DNA of 6,522 nucleotides, taken from an uncultured Ruminococcus sp. GTDB lineage: Bacteria > Bacillota > Clostridia > Oscillospirales > Ruminococcaceae. Positions 1 through 6,499 of this stretch are shown here, in pieces. Within the stretch, counting starts at the first letter, position 1; each line of letters begins with the position of its first letter. The stretch spans positions 1 to 6,522 of the forward strand of contig CAMWXM010000167.1 in NCBI GenBank assembly GCA_947178195.1, given 5' to 3'. A program made the position numbers and the translations under genes. Below the pieces are notes generated by a model. It searched no databases, was not told where the DNA came from, and saw only the letters and a list, made by a program, of their open reading frames with translations.

Positions 1-14
1 ATTGTTTCGGCCAA

Positions 15-179
15 TTACATTATAGAAGGCACATCTGTTATTATTTCATAAGACAAATTCATAATATAATTTTTCTTTGCCTTATCTTCATATTCGCTGA
101 GAAGCTTTTCCTGAATCGTTTTGTAAATATCATAATCCGTCTTTTCTATCTTTTTTTCCGTATCCTGCATATTTTTCAT
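15..179 (-). CDS. Small charged protein of unknown function (54 aa)
   Basis: I do not recognise this 54-residue protein. It begins MKNMQDTEKK and ends in VPSIM, is rich in Lys, Glu, Asp and Tyr, has no signal peptide, membrane segment or cysteine, and should be a small cytosolic, mostly helical protein (residues about 6-40 look amphipathic and helical). The frame can be opened further upstream to an ATG at 233, but the start at 177-179 is chosen because GGAGGG (186-191 on the plus strand as CCCTCC) sits six bases before it, while the upstream ATG has no ribosome binding site. A perfect consensus promoter (293-321) lies upstream on the same strand, giving a predicted leader of roughly 105 bases. 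A good promoter plus a good ribosome binding site make a real gene likely, although it is short. Nothing in the sequence assigns a function; its only visible neighbour is the divergent glgA. Confidence 0.6.
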   Translation of the reverse strand: MKNMQDTEKKIEKTDYDIYKTIQEKLLSEYEDKAKKNYIMNLSYEIITDVPSIM

Positions 180-185
180 TATTAT

Positions 186-191
186 CCCTCC
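186..191 (-). promoter_or_regulatory. Ribosome binding site of the 54-aa protein
   Basis: The minus strand reads GGAGGG, followed by six bases (ATAATA) and then ATG. This decides the start at 179 over the in-frame ATG codons further upstream, which have no such site. Confidence 0.7.
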
Positions 192-292
192 ACAGTTTCT
201 GATGTTAATTTTTATTGTAAGTTTCATAATCAAGAAATATTTTCATTTCACAGTATTATATAAACATATATTTCAATTGATTTTCAAAAAAT

Positions 293-321
293 ATTATAAC
301 ATTTGTACAGTCCGATGTCAA
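293..321 (-). promoter_or_regulatory. Consensus sigma-A promoter for the small gene
   Basis: On the minus strand the -35 box TTGACA (316-321) and the -10 box TATAAT (293-298) are both exact, with a 17-base spacer (299-315). Transcription should start near 286 and run leftwards into the 54-residue gene, leaving an untranslated leader of about 105 bases. Matching both hexamers and the ideal spacing by chance is unlikely even in A/T-rich DNA. Confidence 0.75.
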
Positions 322-427
322 TATCTTCTGAAATAAATATGATAAAAATCGTCGATTAAATTAAGGTAAATCTTTTAGTGCATTTTTCACAATTTTCCAA
401 ATCTTATAAAAAAACTTTTATATTCTA

Positions 428-456
428 TTGACAGATTAAAAAAAAAAGATTATAAT
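428..456 (+). promoter_or_regulatory. Consensus sigma-A promoter for glgA
   Basis: The -35 box TTGACA (428-433) and the -10 box TATAAT (451-456) are exact, with a 17-base spacer (434-450). Transcription should start around 463, giving a leader of about 40 bases before glgA. The spacer contains a run of ten A (438-447), so its length could change by replication slippage. A/T tracts lie just upstream of the -35 box. Confidence 0.8.
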
Positions 457-483
457 ATAAATGAGGAAACATATAATTAATAT

Positions 484-492
484 AAGGAGGAG
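484..492 (+). promoter_or_regulatory. Ribosome binding site of glgA
   Basis: AAGGAGGAG precedes the ATG at 504. The gap is 11 bases counted from the end of GGAGGAG, slightly longer than usual, but no other start codon fits better: the protein opens with the conserved first strand of glycogen synthases. Confidence 0.75.
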
Positions 493-503
493 TAATCAAA
501 GAT

Positions 504-1952
504 ATGAAAAAAATACTATTCGCTGCATCGGAATGCGTACCGTTCATCAAAACCGGCGGACTTGCCGACGTAGTCGGCGCTCTGCCAAAAATGTTTAACA
601 AAGAGGAATTCGACGTAAGAGTTATCATTCCAAGTTATACATGTATTCCCTGGGAATACAGAAGCAACTTCAAGTATGTTCATCATTTCTATATGGATAT
701 GGGTCTTTTGAATTTCCAGCCTCATGTCGGTATTATGCAGTATGAATTTGAAGGAGTAACCTATTATTTTGTTGATAACGAGGATTATTTCAAAAATGAA
801 ACTCCATATGGTTCGACTCTTTATGACATTGAAAAATTTACATTTTTCTCAAAAGCAGTACTGGCAATCATGCCCGTAATTGATTTCAAACCTGATATTA
901 TCCATTGTCATGACTGGCAGACGGGTCTTATACCGGTATTTCTTAAAACACTTTACAAAGACAACCCTTTCTATTGGGGAACAAAAACCGTAATGACCAT
1001 CCATAACCTTAAATTCCAGGGTATATGGGATATAAAAACCTTCAAAAAATTCACCAATCTTCCCGATAGTATCTTCACTCCTGATAAACTGGAATTTAAA
1101 AAGGACGCAAATATGCTCAAGGGCGGTCTGGTCTATGCGGACTATATCACCACCGTAAGCAATACTTATGCATATGAAATACAAACTGCCTATTACGGCG
1201 AAGGTCTTGACGGTCTGTTGCGTGTAAGACATCTTCAGCTGAGAGGTATTCTCAACGGAATCGACTATGACGTCTATAATCCTGAAACTGATGAAAAAAT
1301 CTTCGACAAGTACACTATTGATGATTTTGTTGAGAAAAAAGCTCAGAACAAGCTGAAGCTTCAGGAGGAGCTTGGCTTGCCTCAGGACGAAAATAAGTTC
1401 ATGATTGCAATCATTTCCCGTCTTACAGACCAGAAGGGTCTCGACCTTGTAAATAATATGATTGAACGTATCGCAGACCAACATACACAATTTGTAGTGC
1501 TTGGTACAGGTGAAACCAGATACGAAAACATATTCAGGCATTTCCAGTGGAAATACCCTGACAGAGTATCGGCAAATATTTACTTTTCTGACGAAAGAGC
1601 TCATAGGATATATGCAGCAGCTGATGCTATGCTTGTTCCGTCAAGATTTGAGCCATGCGGATTGACCCAGCTCATCTCTCTCAGATACGGTACTGTTCCT
1701 ATCGTAAGAGAAACCGGCGGTCTTAAAGATACTGTCGTGCCTTATAATGAATTTGAAAATTACGGAACAGGATTTTCATTTACCGATTATAATGCAAACG
1801 ATATGCTTAATGTCATAAACTATGCAAAATCCGTATATTTTAATTACAGAGATAACTGGAATAAAATCATAAAACGTGGCATGGAATCTGATTTCTCATG
1901 GGGAAGCTCAGCTTTACAATACGAAGGCATGTATAAATGGCTTATCGGATAA
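504..1952 (+). CDS. glgA: Glycogen synthase (ADP-glucose-dependent, GT5)
   Basis: This 482-residue cytosolic enzyme transfers glucose from ADP-glucose to the non-reducing end of an alpha-1,4-glucan during glycogen synthesis. It has the two Rossmann domains of the GT-B fold. The N-terminal domain opens with the conserved substrate-binding motif KTGGLADVVGALPK (Lys16 in the KxGGL signature), then HCHDWQTGLIP (His136-Asp137-Trp138) and the TIHNLKFQG segment. The C-terminal domain carries SRLTDQKGLDL, with Arg306 and Lys311 as the expected phosphate-binding pair, and PSRFEPCGLTQ with Glu383, the conserved acidic residue of the active site, followed by RETGGLKDTV. Length matches bacterial GlgA (about 480) and the frame is intact. 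It has its own consensus promoter and a likely terminator, so it appears monocistronic here: glgC, glgB and glgP are not in the window. The substrate preference for ADP-glucose over UDP-glucose is inferred from the family. Confidence 0.97.
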   Translation: MKKILFAASECVPFIKTGGLADVVGALPKMFNKEEFDVRVIIPSYTCIPWEYRSNFKYVHHFYMDMGLLNFQPHVGIMQYEFEGVTYYFVDNEDYFKNETPYGSTLYDIEKFTFFSKAVLAIMPVIDFKPDIIHCHDWQTGLIPVFLKTLYKDNPFYWGTKTVMTIHNLKFQGIWDIKTFKKFTNLPDSIFTPDKLEFKKDANMLKGGLVYADYITTVSNTYAYEIQTAYYGEGLDGLLRVRHLQLRGILNGIDYDVYNPETDEKIFDKYTIDDFVEKKAQNKLKLQEELGLPQDENKFMIAIISRLTDQKGLDLVNNMIERIADQHTQFVVLGTGETRYENIFRHFQWKYPDRVSANIYFSDERAHRIYAAADAMLVPSRFEPCGLTQLISLRYGTVPIVRETGGLKDTVVPYNEFENYGTGFSFTDYNANDMLNVINYAKSVYFNYRDNWNKIIKRGMESDFSWGSSALQYEGMYKWLIG

Positions 1953-2010
1953 ACAATGTTTCCTCCGTTATTACACACTAAATTAACATTAAATCTCATA
2001 ATAAATCCTT

Positions 2011-2062
2011 AAAGGCAGTACCGCACAAAGACCTCCCAAAGGCTTTATGCGGTACCGCTTTT
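2011..2062. terminator. Probable bidirectional terminator between glgA and pyk
   Basis: A long hairpin lies between the convergent genes. The left arm 2011-2030 pairs with 2043-2062 over 20 positions, with two mismatches (2017/2056 and 2026/2047) and one G-T pair; the loop 2031-2042 can add a further three-base-pair stem. The G/C-rich core includes the palindrome GCGGTACCGC (2049-2058). The outer arms are AAA and TTTT, so each strand ends in a short U run (four on the plus strand, three on the minus strand). The U tracts are modest, so efficiency is uncertain, but position and symmetry fit termination of both glgA and pyk. Confidence 0.75.
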
Positions 2063-2088
2063 ATGCATTGATCTTAGAGCACCTCTAA

Positions 2089-3513
2089 TCATTTTACTGT
2101 TTCAACCTTCATAAGGTTTGTTGTACCTGACATTCCGAGAGGTACACCGGCTGTAATAACGACCCTGTCCCCCTCCTGGACCATACCAAGTCTTTTTGCT
2201 GCCTCAACAGCATGGGTAAACAACTCGTCGGTATTGGTTTCCTCATTTATAAGCGTAGGAGTAACACCCCAGGACATATTCATCTGTCGGCAGACAGCCG
2301 CATCGGTAGTACAGCTTATAATCGGGAAAAGAGGTCGGTATTTTGATATGAGCCTAGCAGTAGAACCGCCCTTTGTAACGGTAATGATAGCCTTTACATC
2401 AAGGTCATGAGCTGTGGTAACGCATGCGTGGGATATGGCATTGGCAATATTGTTATTATTGCTGTCAGTTTCTCTTTTGCGGAAGCGTGATTTATAATCT
2501 ATATTATTCTCAGTTGTTTCAGCAATAAGCGACATTGCGCTTACAGCCTCGATAGGATACTCTCCTGCCGCAGTTTCACCGGAAAGCATAATTGCGCTTG
2601 TGCCATCATAAATTGCATTGGCAACGTCTGTTATTTCCGCTCTTGTAGGACGTGGATTTGAGATCATTGATTCCAGCATCTGAGTTGCGGTAATAACCTG
2701 TTTTCCTGCACTGTAGCCTTTTTGGATAAGCTCCTTCTGGATAGCCGGTATCTGCTCAAAGGGTATCTCAACTCCCATATCTCCTCTTGCGACCATGATG
2801 CCATCAGCCGCCTCAAGTATTTCGTCAATATTTTCCACGCCGTCAAGGTTTTCGATTTTAGCGATGATCCTCACGTTAAACCAACCAAGACTCTGAGTAT
2901 ATTTTCTTAAATAATTTATATCAGCTGCTGTACGCACAAAGCTTGCGGCAATAAAATCATATTTCATTTTTGCCCCGAATTCCAGGTCGCTCATATCTGC
3001 ATCACTCAGATAGGGCATAGAAAGCTTTACTCCTGGCACATTGATGCCCTTATTATTTGAAAGCCTTCCGCCATGAATGACCCTGCATTCGATTTCCTTT
3101 TCAGATACCTTTTCGGCAACAAGTTCAATAATACCATCGTTTATCAGGATACGTGTTCCCACGGAAATATCCGATGGAAGATTTTTAAAGGTCACCGAAC
3201 CAATCTTATCATCACAAAGCCGATCCTCAACGGTCAGCGTATAAGTATCGCCATCTTTTATTTCAACAGGCTTATCGTCAACAAATTTTCCAAGTCTTAC
3301 CTCAGGGCCTTTTGTGTCCATCATTGCGGCAACCGGAAGATCCAACTCTTCTGCCGCCTCTCTGATATTTTTCAGACATTCTTCATGATATTCATAGCTG
3401 CCGTGAGAAAAATTAAATCTTGCAACATTCATACCATGCTGCATAAGCTTTCTCATCATATCCTTCGATTGTGTGGCAGGTCCTATCGTACATACAATTT
3501 TTGTTTTTCTCAT
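2089..3513 (-). CDS. pyk: Pyruvate kinase
   Basis: This 474-residue enzyme converts phosphoenolpyruvate and ADP to pyruvate and ATP, the last step of glycolysis. The N-terminus MRKTKIVCTIGPA and the ARFNFSHG motif (Arg32, Asn34, Ser36) are diagnostic. MDTKGPEVR (63-73) follows; its Glu71 corresponds to the position that in this family usually marks K+-dependent enzymes. The B domain spans roughly residues 74-165. The active-site signature IIAKIENLDG holds the catalytic Lys219 and the metal ligand Glu221; ARGDMG (Asp245) and ITATQMLES (Thr277) complete the site. The C-terminal domain (from about 345) is the usual regulatory region. The length is that of the standard bacterial enzyme: it lacks the additional C-terminal PEP-utilising domain found in many Bacillus and some clostridial homologues. 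AAGGAG (3520-3525) stands six bases before the ATG. It follows the 527-residue gene by 53 bases on the same strand. Confidence 0.97.
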   Translation of the reverse strand: MRKTKIVCTIGPATQSKDMMRKLMQHGMNVARFNFSHGSYEYHEECLKNIREAAEELDLPVAAMMDTKGPEVRLGKFVDDKPVEIKDGDTYTLTVEDRLCDDKIGSVTFKNLPSDISVGTRILINDGIIELVAEKVSEKEIECRVIHGGRLSNNKGINVPGVKLSMPYLSDADMSDLEFGAKMKYDFIAASFVRTAADINYLRKYTQSLGWFNVRIIAKIENLDGVENIDEILEAADGIMVARGDMGVEIPFEQIPAIQKELIQKGYSAGKQVITATQMLESMISNPRPTRAEITDVANAIYDGTSAIMLSGETAAGEYPIEAVSAMSLIAETTENNIDYKSRFRKRETDSNNNNIANAISHACVTTAHDLDVKAIITVTKGGSTARLISKYRPLFPIISCTTDAAVCRQMNMSWGVTPTLINEETNTDELFTHAVEAAKRLGMVQEGDRVVITAGVPLGMSGTTNLMKVETVK

Positions 3514-3519
3514 AATTTT

Positions 3520-3525
3520 CTCCTT
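3520..3525 (-). promoter_or_regulatory. Ribosome binding site of pyk
   Basis: The minus strand reads AAGGAG, then six bases (AAAATT), then ATG, an optimal arrangement that fixes the pyk start at 3513. Confidence 0.8.
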
Positions 3526-3532
3526 GTTCTGT

Positions 3533-3565
3533 TTTAAGGCGCTATTTTTATGTTATTGCCTTAAA
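3533..3565 (-). repeat. Inverted repeat in the pyk leader
   Basis: TTTAAGGC (3533-3540) is repeated inverted as GCCTTAAA (3558-3565), a perfect eight-base-pair stem with a 17-base A/T-rich loop. It fills most of the 53-base gap between the stop codon of the 527-residue gene and the pyk ribosome binding site. In the direction of transcription it is followed by A residues (AACAG), not a U run, so it does not look like a factor-independent terminator. It could be an mRNA processing or stabilising hairpin, or a protein binding site; the sequence does not decide. Confidence 0.5.
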
Positions 3566-3566
3566 G

Positions 3567-5150
3567 CTAAATTGTAGCTCCGATTATCCATTCAGTCGGG
3601 CTTTTTTTATATTTTGCCGGAAGATTGTCGAAAAGACCCGCTCCCGTCGGAATCAAAAATTTAATTTTAAATCCGTTTCTTTCAAGCTCGTCGATTATCT
3701 GATTTTTTGTCCAGAGAGCTTCATATGCCGGGAAGTAATTCCAGCCTCTTACAGCACGGATCTTTATACCCACTACCGCATCTGAACCGTTCATCATAAA
3801 AATGCCGTCCGGTTCAAGCATATTTCTGACCTTTTCATATATTTCCTTACGCTTTTCATAATTTAAATGATTAACATAATTCATACCGTCTATAAATGCA
3901 TAATGTCCCTCAGTGGTTTTACTGATAAAGCACGAACTTAAAATACCGGTAGGGAAGCAATAATTTTTAATAGCCGTCAAAGCGGTATTTTCCATGATTT
4001 CAAGGCAATTATAAGGGTATGCCTGACTCTTTTCGCTTATATGCTTGGCAATTTCTTCCGGGTCGGTAATAAAATATTTTTCTGCGCCTTCGAGCATTTC
4101 CTGAAGGGTCATGTAGGATATTGCTCCCGACGGCACGGCAGCATCCATAGCCTTTTCAACAGTTTTTATAATATCTCCGCTTAAAAGCTTATCGGCTGCT
4201 ATACTGCTGGTACATCTGAAGCCTTTTTCTTCAAATTCCTTGTATGCAGCATCGCTCAGCGTCACATAAGTATGAAGTCCGCAGTCGTTTAAAAATCTAA
4301 GATTTTCAATACTCTCTTCGGAGATTCCCTCAAAAGGCGTATCGCCTGTTACAATAATTATAGCTGATTTGAGCATAAGCTTTCTTGGCACAAACGCATC
4401 ATTTGTGCATATCACACTGAAGCTGCCACTTGGAATGTCCTGTTCTTTAAGCAGCTTTATCTTGTATATAGAGTTTCTGTTCAGATTACCGAAAAGCACT
4501 GCTGCAAATCTGTCTGTTCCGTAAAAATTTATAGAAACCTCTTCATAAGCATCAAGAGCCGACAGACTTTTATTCATAGCCGTACTGCAAAATTTTTCAA
4601 GCTCTGTGGTATCAGCTGATTTTTTAGCGTTTTCAATTCTGTCATAATAGCCTATAGCATCGGCTATATTAGCTTCAACACAGCCTTTAGGGCAATCTGC
4701 AGTTCTTATTCCCGGAGAAATATTCAAAGCGTAATTTTCAAGCTTTTCGGTATATTTGTAAAGGCTTGCGTCCATTTTTTCAATCTGGTTTGAGTTAAGG
4801 GTAGAACGCAGACGGACGCTGTCCAGCTCCTTTTTCAATACCGATATTGCCGAAGATGCTCTCTGAAAATCCGAGGTCTCTTCATCAATTTTTTTCTCAA
4901 GCTGCTTGCAGTATTTCTGAAGCTGCAGAATGGCTCTGATAAAATCTATGTTTATCGAATTCTGATTAAATCCAAAATCGCTTATAGCCTTATTTCTCTG
5001 CATTTCTTCTTCAGCAGCAAGCTTCTTGCTTGCTTTTTTTCTGTGCCCCTGATTATCCAGCGAGGGCATGGGTTCAACATAAACCGGTTTTGAGTCTAAT
5101 AATTTTTCAATACTATTTTCAAGAGTGTCCAATTTTTTTCTCCTATTCAT
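3567..5150 (-). CDS. Coiled-coil protein with degenerate methyltransferase-like C-terminus
   Basis: This 527-residue protein is not firmly recognised. Residues 1-60 are charged and probably disordered; about 64-143 form a predicted coiled coil rich in Lys, Glu, Leu and Ile; a CPKGC motif stands at 153-157. Residues about 205-335 alternate strand- and helix-like segments (SFSVICTND, SAIIIVTGD, GLHTYVTLSD), as in Rossmann-like domains. From about 375 the order resembles the second half of a class I SAM-dependent methyltransferase: HYAFIDGMNYVNHL near 416, then VRNMLEPDGIFMMNG (441-455, compare the usual LKPGG element), a helix with ERNGFKIKFL, and a final strand WIIGATI. No glycine-rich SAM-binding motif I is visible, so catalysis is doubtful. 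There is no signal peptide or membrane segment. Its start overlaps the stop of the upstream sugar transferase in ATGA, with AAAGGA (5154-5159) nearby, indicating translational coupling and a probable role in surface glycan synthesis. A TTG at codon 7 behind AGGAGA is a possible second start. Confidence 0.75.
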   Translation of the reverse strand: MNRRKKLDTLENSIEKLLDSKPVYVEPMPSLDNQGHRKKASKKLAAEEEMQRNKAISDFGFNQNSINIDFIRAILQLQKYCKQLEKKIDEETSDFQRASSAISVLKKELDSVRLRSTLNSNQIEKMDASLYKYTEKLENYALNISPGIRTADCPKGCVEANIADAIGYYDRIENAKKSADTTELEKFCSTAMNKSLSALDAYEEVSINFYGTDRFAAVLFGNLNRNSIYKIKLLKEQDIPSGSFSVICTNDAFVPRKLMLKSAIIIVTGDTPFEGISEESIENLRFLNDCGLHTYVTLSDAAYKEFEEKGFRCTSSIAADKLLSGDIIKTVEKAMDAAVPSGAISYMTLQEMLEGAEKYFITDPEEIAKHISEKSQAYPYNCLEIMENTALTAIKNYCFPTGILSSCFISKTTEGHYAFIDGMNYVNHLNYEKRKEIYEKVRNMLEPDGIFMMNGSDAVVGIKIRAVRGWNYFPAYEALWTKNQIIDELERNGFKIKFLIPTGAGLFDNLPAKYKKSPTEWIIGATI

Positions 5151-6499
5151 TTATCCTTTGATTTTGCGTTAGTTTCTCCAGGCGACATCATAGTCTTTAT
5201 TGTCATAAGGATTATGCGCAAATCCAATGTTATGGAACATCGTTCGATATACATAAGATCCATTTTAAGTTTGTCATACGGGGTAGTATCATAAACCCCA
5301 GTAACCTGTGCATATCCGGTAAGCCCGGCTTTTACTTTAAGTCTGAATTTAAATTCTGGCATATCCTTTTCGTATTTCTGGGTAAGCTCAGGACGTTCCG
5401 GACGTGGTCCAACAATAGACATATCGCCCTTTAGTATGTTAAAAAGCTGGGGCAGCTCGTCAAGACGGCATTTCCTCAGAAAGCTACCCACCCTGGTAAT
5501 TCTCGGGTCGGAATCCACGGCAAGCCTGGCAACGCCGCCTTTTTCAGCGTTTTCTATCATACTGCGGAATTTGTAAACATAAAATTCCCTTGCATTAATA
5601 GTCAGTCTTTTTTGCTTATATAATATTTTTCCGCCATCGGAAATTTTTATAGCGGCGGCAATAATGAGCATAACAGGCGAAAGAATTATTATCCCCAGAA
5701 GAGATCCTATCAGGTCGAATATCCGCTTTGAAAATCGGTACTCAAAAGAAGGTCCGCTGTTGCGGCAGAGTATCAGCGGCGAATCGAAAAGATTTATATC
5801 CGAGCCGTTTTGTATGATAATATCGGATATTTTAGGGGAAATATAAATTCTTTTTGAATGGTCATAGCAGAATTTTATTATATCATTGCGTATCTGTCCG
5901 CTTATGTCGCAGATGACCGCTCCCTCATACCGTAATATTTCCTGTTTTATCTTATCTATATCTTCATGGATATTGATAGATTCGCATATCATATATTTGT
6001 CTTCACGCTTGCTCATTTTATTTGTAAGAGTTTCAGCTATCCGGCTGCCGTAAATAATAATCAGCTTTCTCGGCGGATAAAGATGAAGATAAATTTTATT
6101 ATTCGCAACTATCCATAAAGCGATAATAATAAAATCCACAAAGGTCATTATTATCATCGGTAAAACCTTCATAAAGTCACGTCCGATAACGCTTATCTGA
6201 AAATAAGTTATAATATTTACCGCCGTGATGGAAATAAACTGGGAATAAAACATATCCGAACGTTTTAGGTATCCCATGGTAAGTCCACCATATGCCTTGA
6301 AGAAGATAAAGGTCAGAACCATGTAAATGGCAATAACCACCCAGTTTCCTCGTCTATAAAAAGGCACTACGATAACATCACTGTAAAACTCATACCATAT
6401 ATATATAAAGTTTGCCGCCAAAGCGACAAGCAGAACGCAGCTTGAAAAAAAAGAAATCAATCTTTTATATTTTTCCCTTTTACTCATTTTTTTACTCAC
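5147..6499 (-). CDS. Polyprenyl-phosphate sugar-phosphate transferase (initiating glycosyltransferase)
   Basis: This 450-residue membrane enzyme should transfer a sugar-1-phosphate from a nucleotide sugar to undecaprenyl phosphate, the first step of exopolysaccharide, capsule or glycoprotein glycan assembly. Four N-terminal membrane helices (about 13-35, 52-70, 84-104, 112-134) precede a cytosolic nucleotide-binding-like domain (about 144-250, beginning KLIIIYGSR). The catalytic bacterial sugar transferase domain starts at FSKRIFDLIGS, continues through the membrane-dipping helix (262-286), ILYKQKR and YKFRSM, and contains RLDELPQLFNILKGDMS with the Asp347-Glu348 dyad expected to be catalytic, then VGPRPERP and KAGLTGYAQV. 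It is complete and of the usual length for the long WbaP/CpsE-like group; the sugar cannot be read from the sequence. The start taken is GTG (6497-6499), but an in-frame ATG four codons later (6485-6487) is equally plausible: neither has a strong ribosome binding site. Probably part of an operon entering from beyond 6522. Confidence 0.92.
   Translation of the reverse strand: MSKKMSKREKYKRLISFFSSCVLLVALAANFIYIWYEFYSDVIVVPFYRRGNWVVIAIYMVLTFIFFKAYGGLTMGYLKRSDMFYSQFISITAVNIITYFQISVIGRDFMKVLPMIIMTFVDFIIIALWIVANNKIYLHLYPPRKLIIIYGSRIAETLTNKMSKREDKYMICESINIHEDIDKIKQEILRYEGAVICDISGQIRNDIIKFCYDHSKRIYISPKISDIIIQNGSDINLFDSPLILCRNSGPSFEYRFSKRIFDLIGSLLGIIILSPVMLIIAAAIKISDGGKILYKQKRLTINAREFYVYKFRSMIENAEKGGVARLAVDSDPRITRVGSFLRKCRLDELPQLFNILKGDMSIVGPRPERPELTQKYEKDMPEFKFRLKVKAGLTGYAQVTGVYDTTPYDKLKMDLMYIERCSITLDLRIILMTIKTMMSPGETNAKSKDK

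Larger units (their letters stand above)
180..503. other. Divergent intergenic region between the small gene and glgA
   Basis: This stretch of about 320 bases is strongly A/T-rich and has no convincing coding sequence. It contains two divergent promoters (293-321 minus, 428-456 plus), whose -35 boxes are separated by 106 bases, and the ribosome binding sites of both genes. The DNA between the two -35 boxes (322-427) carries several A and T tracts, for example the A7 run near 410-416, which could act as UP-element-like or bent DNA. I found no clear operator palindrome, riboswitch or tRNA there. Confidence 0.7.

Noticed and set aside
180..233. Upstream extension of the 54-residue gene to the ATG at 233
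   Set aside because: No ribosome binding site precedes it, whereas the ATG at 179 has GGAGGG at ideal spacing; the extension would also place that site inside the coding region.
425..628. Minus-strand open frame crossing the glgA promoter and start
   Set aside because: It overlaps the glgA promoter, ribosome binding site and first codons; its low-complexity translation has no family resemblance.
849..1604. Open frame of 251 codons on the strand opposite glgA
   Set aside because: It lies wholly inside glgA, which has all family motifs; the antisense translation has no recognisable domain and no ribosome binding site that I can see. It is a shadow of the coding pattern.
3073..3537. Open frame of 154 codons opposite the start of pyk
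   Set aside because: It is antisense to the conserved N-terminal and B domains of pyruvate kinase and has no family resemblance of its own.
3533..3565. Inverted repeat read as a terminator of the polysaccharide genes
   Set aside because: In the direction of transcription the stem is followed by AACAG instead of a run of U, and the loop is long (17 bases).
5664..5846. Plus-strand open frame inside the sugar transferase gene
   Set aside because: It is antisense to the membrane-dipping helix and neighbouring part of a clearly conserved transferase domain; nothing supports it as a gene.
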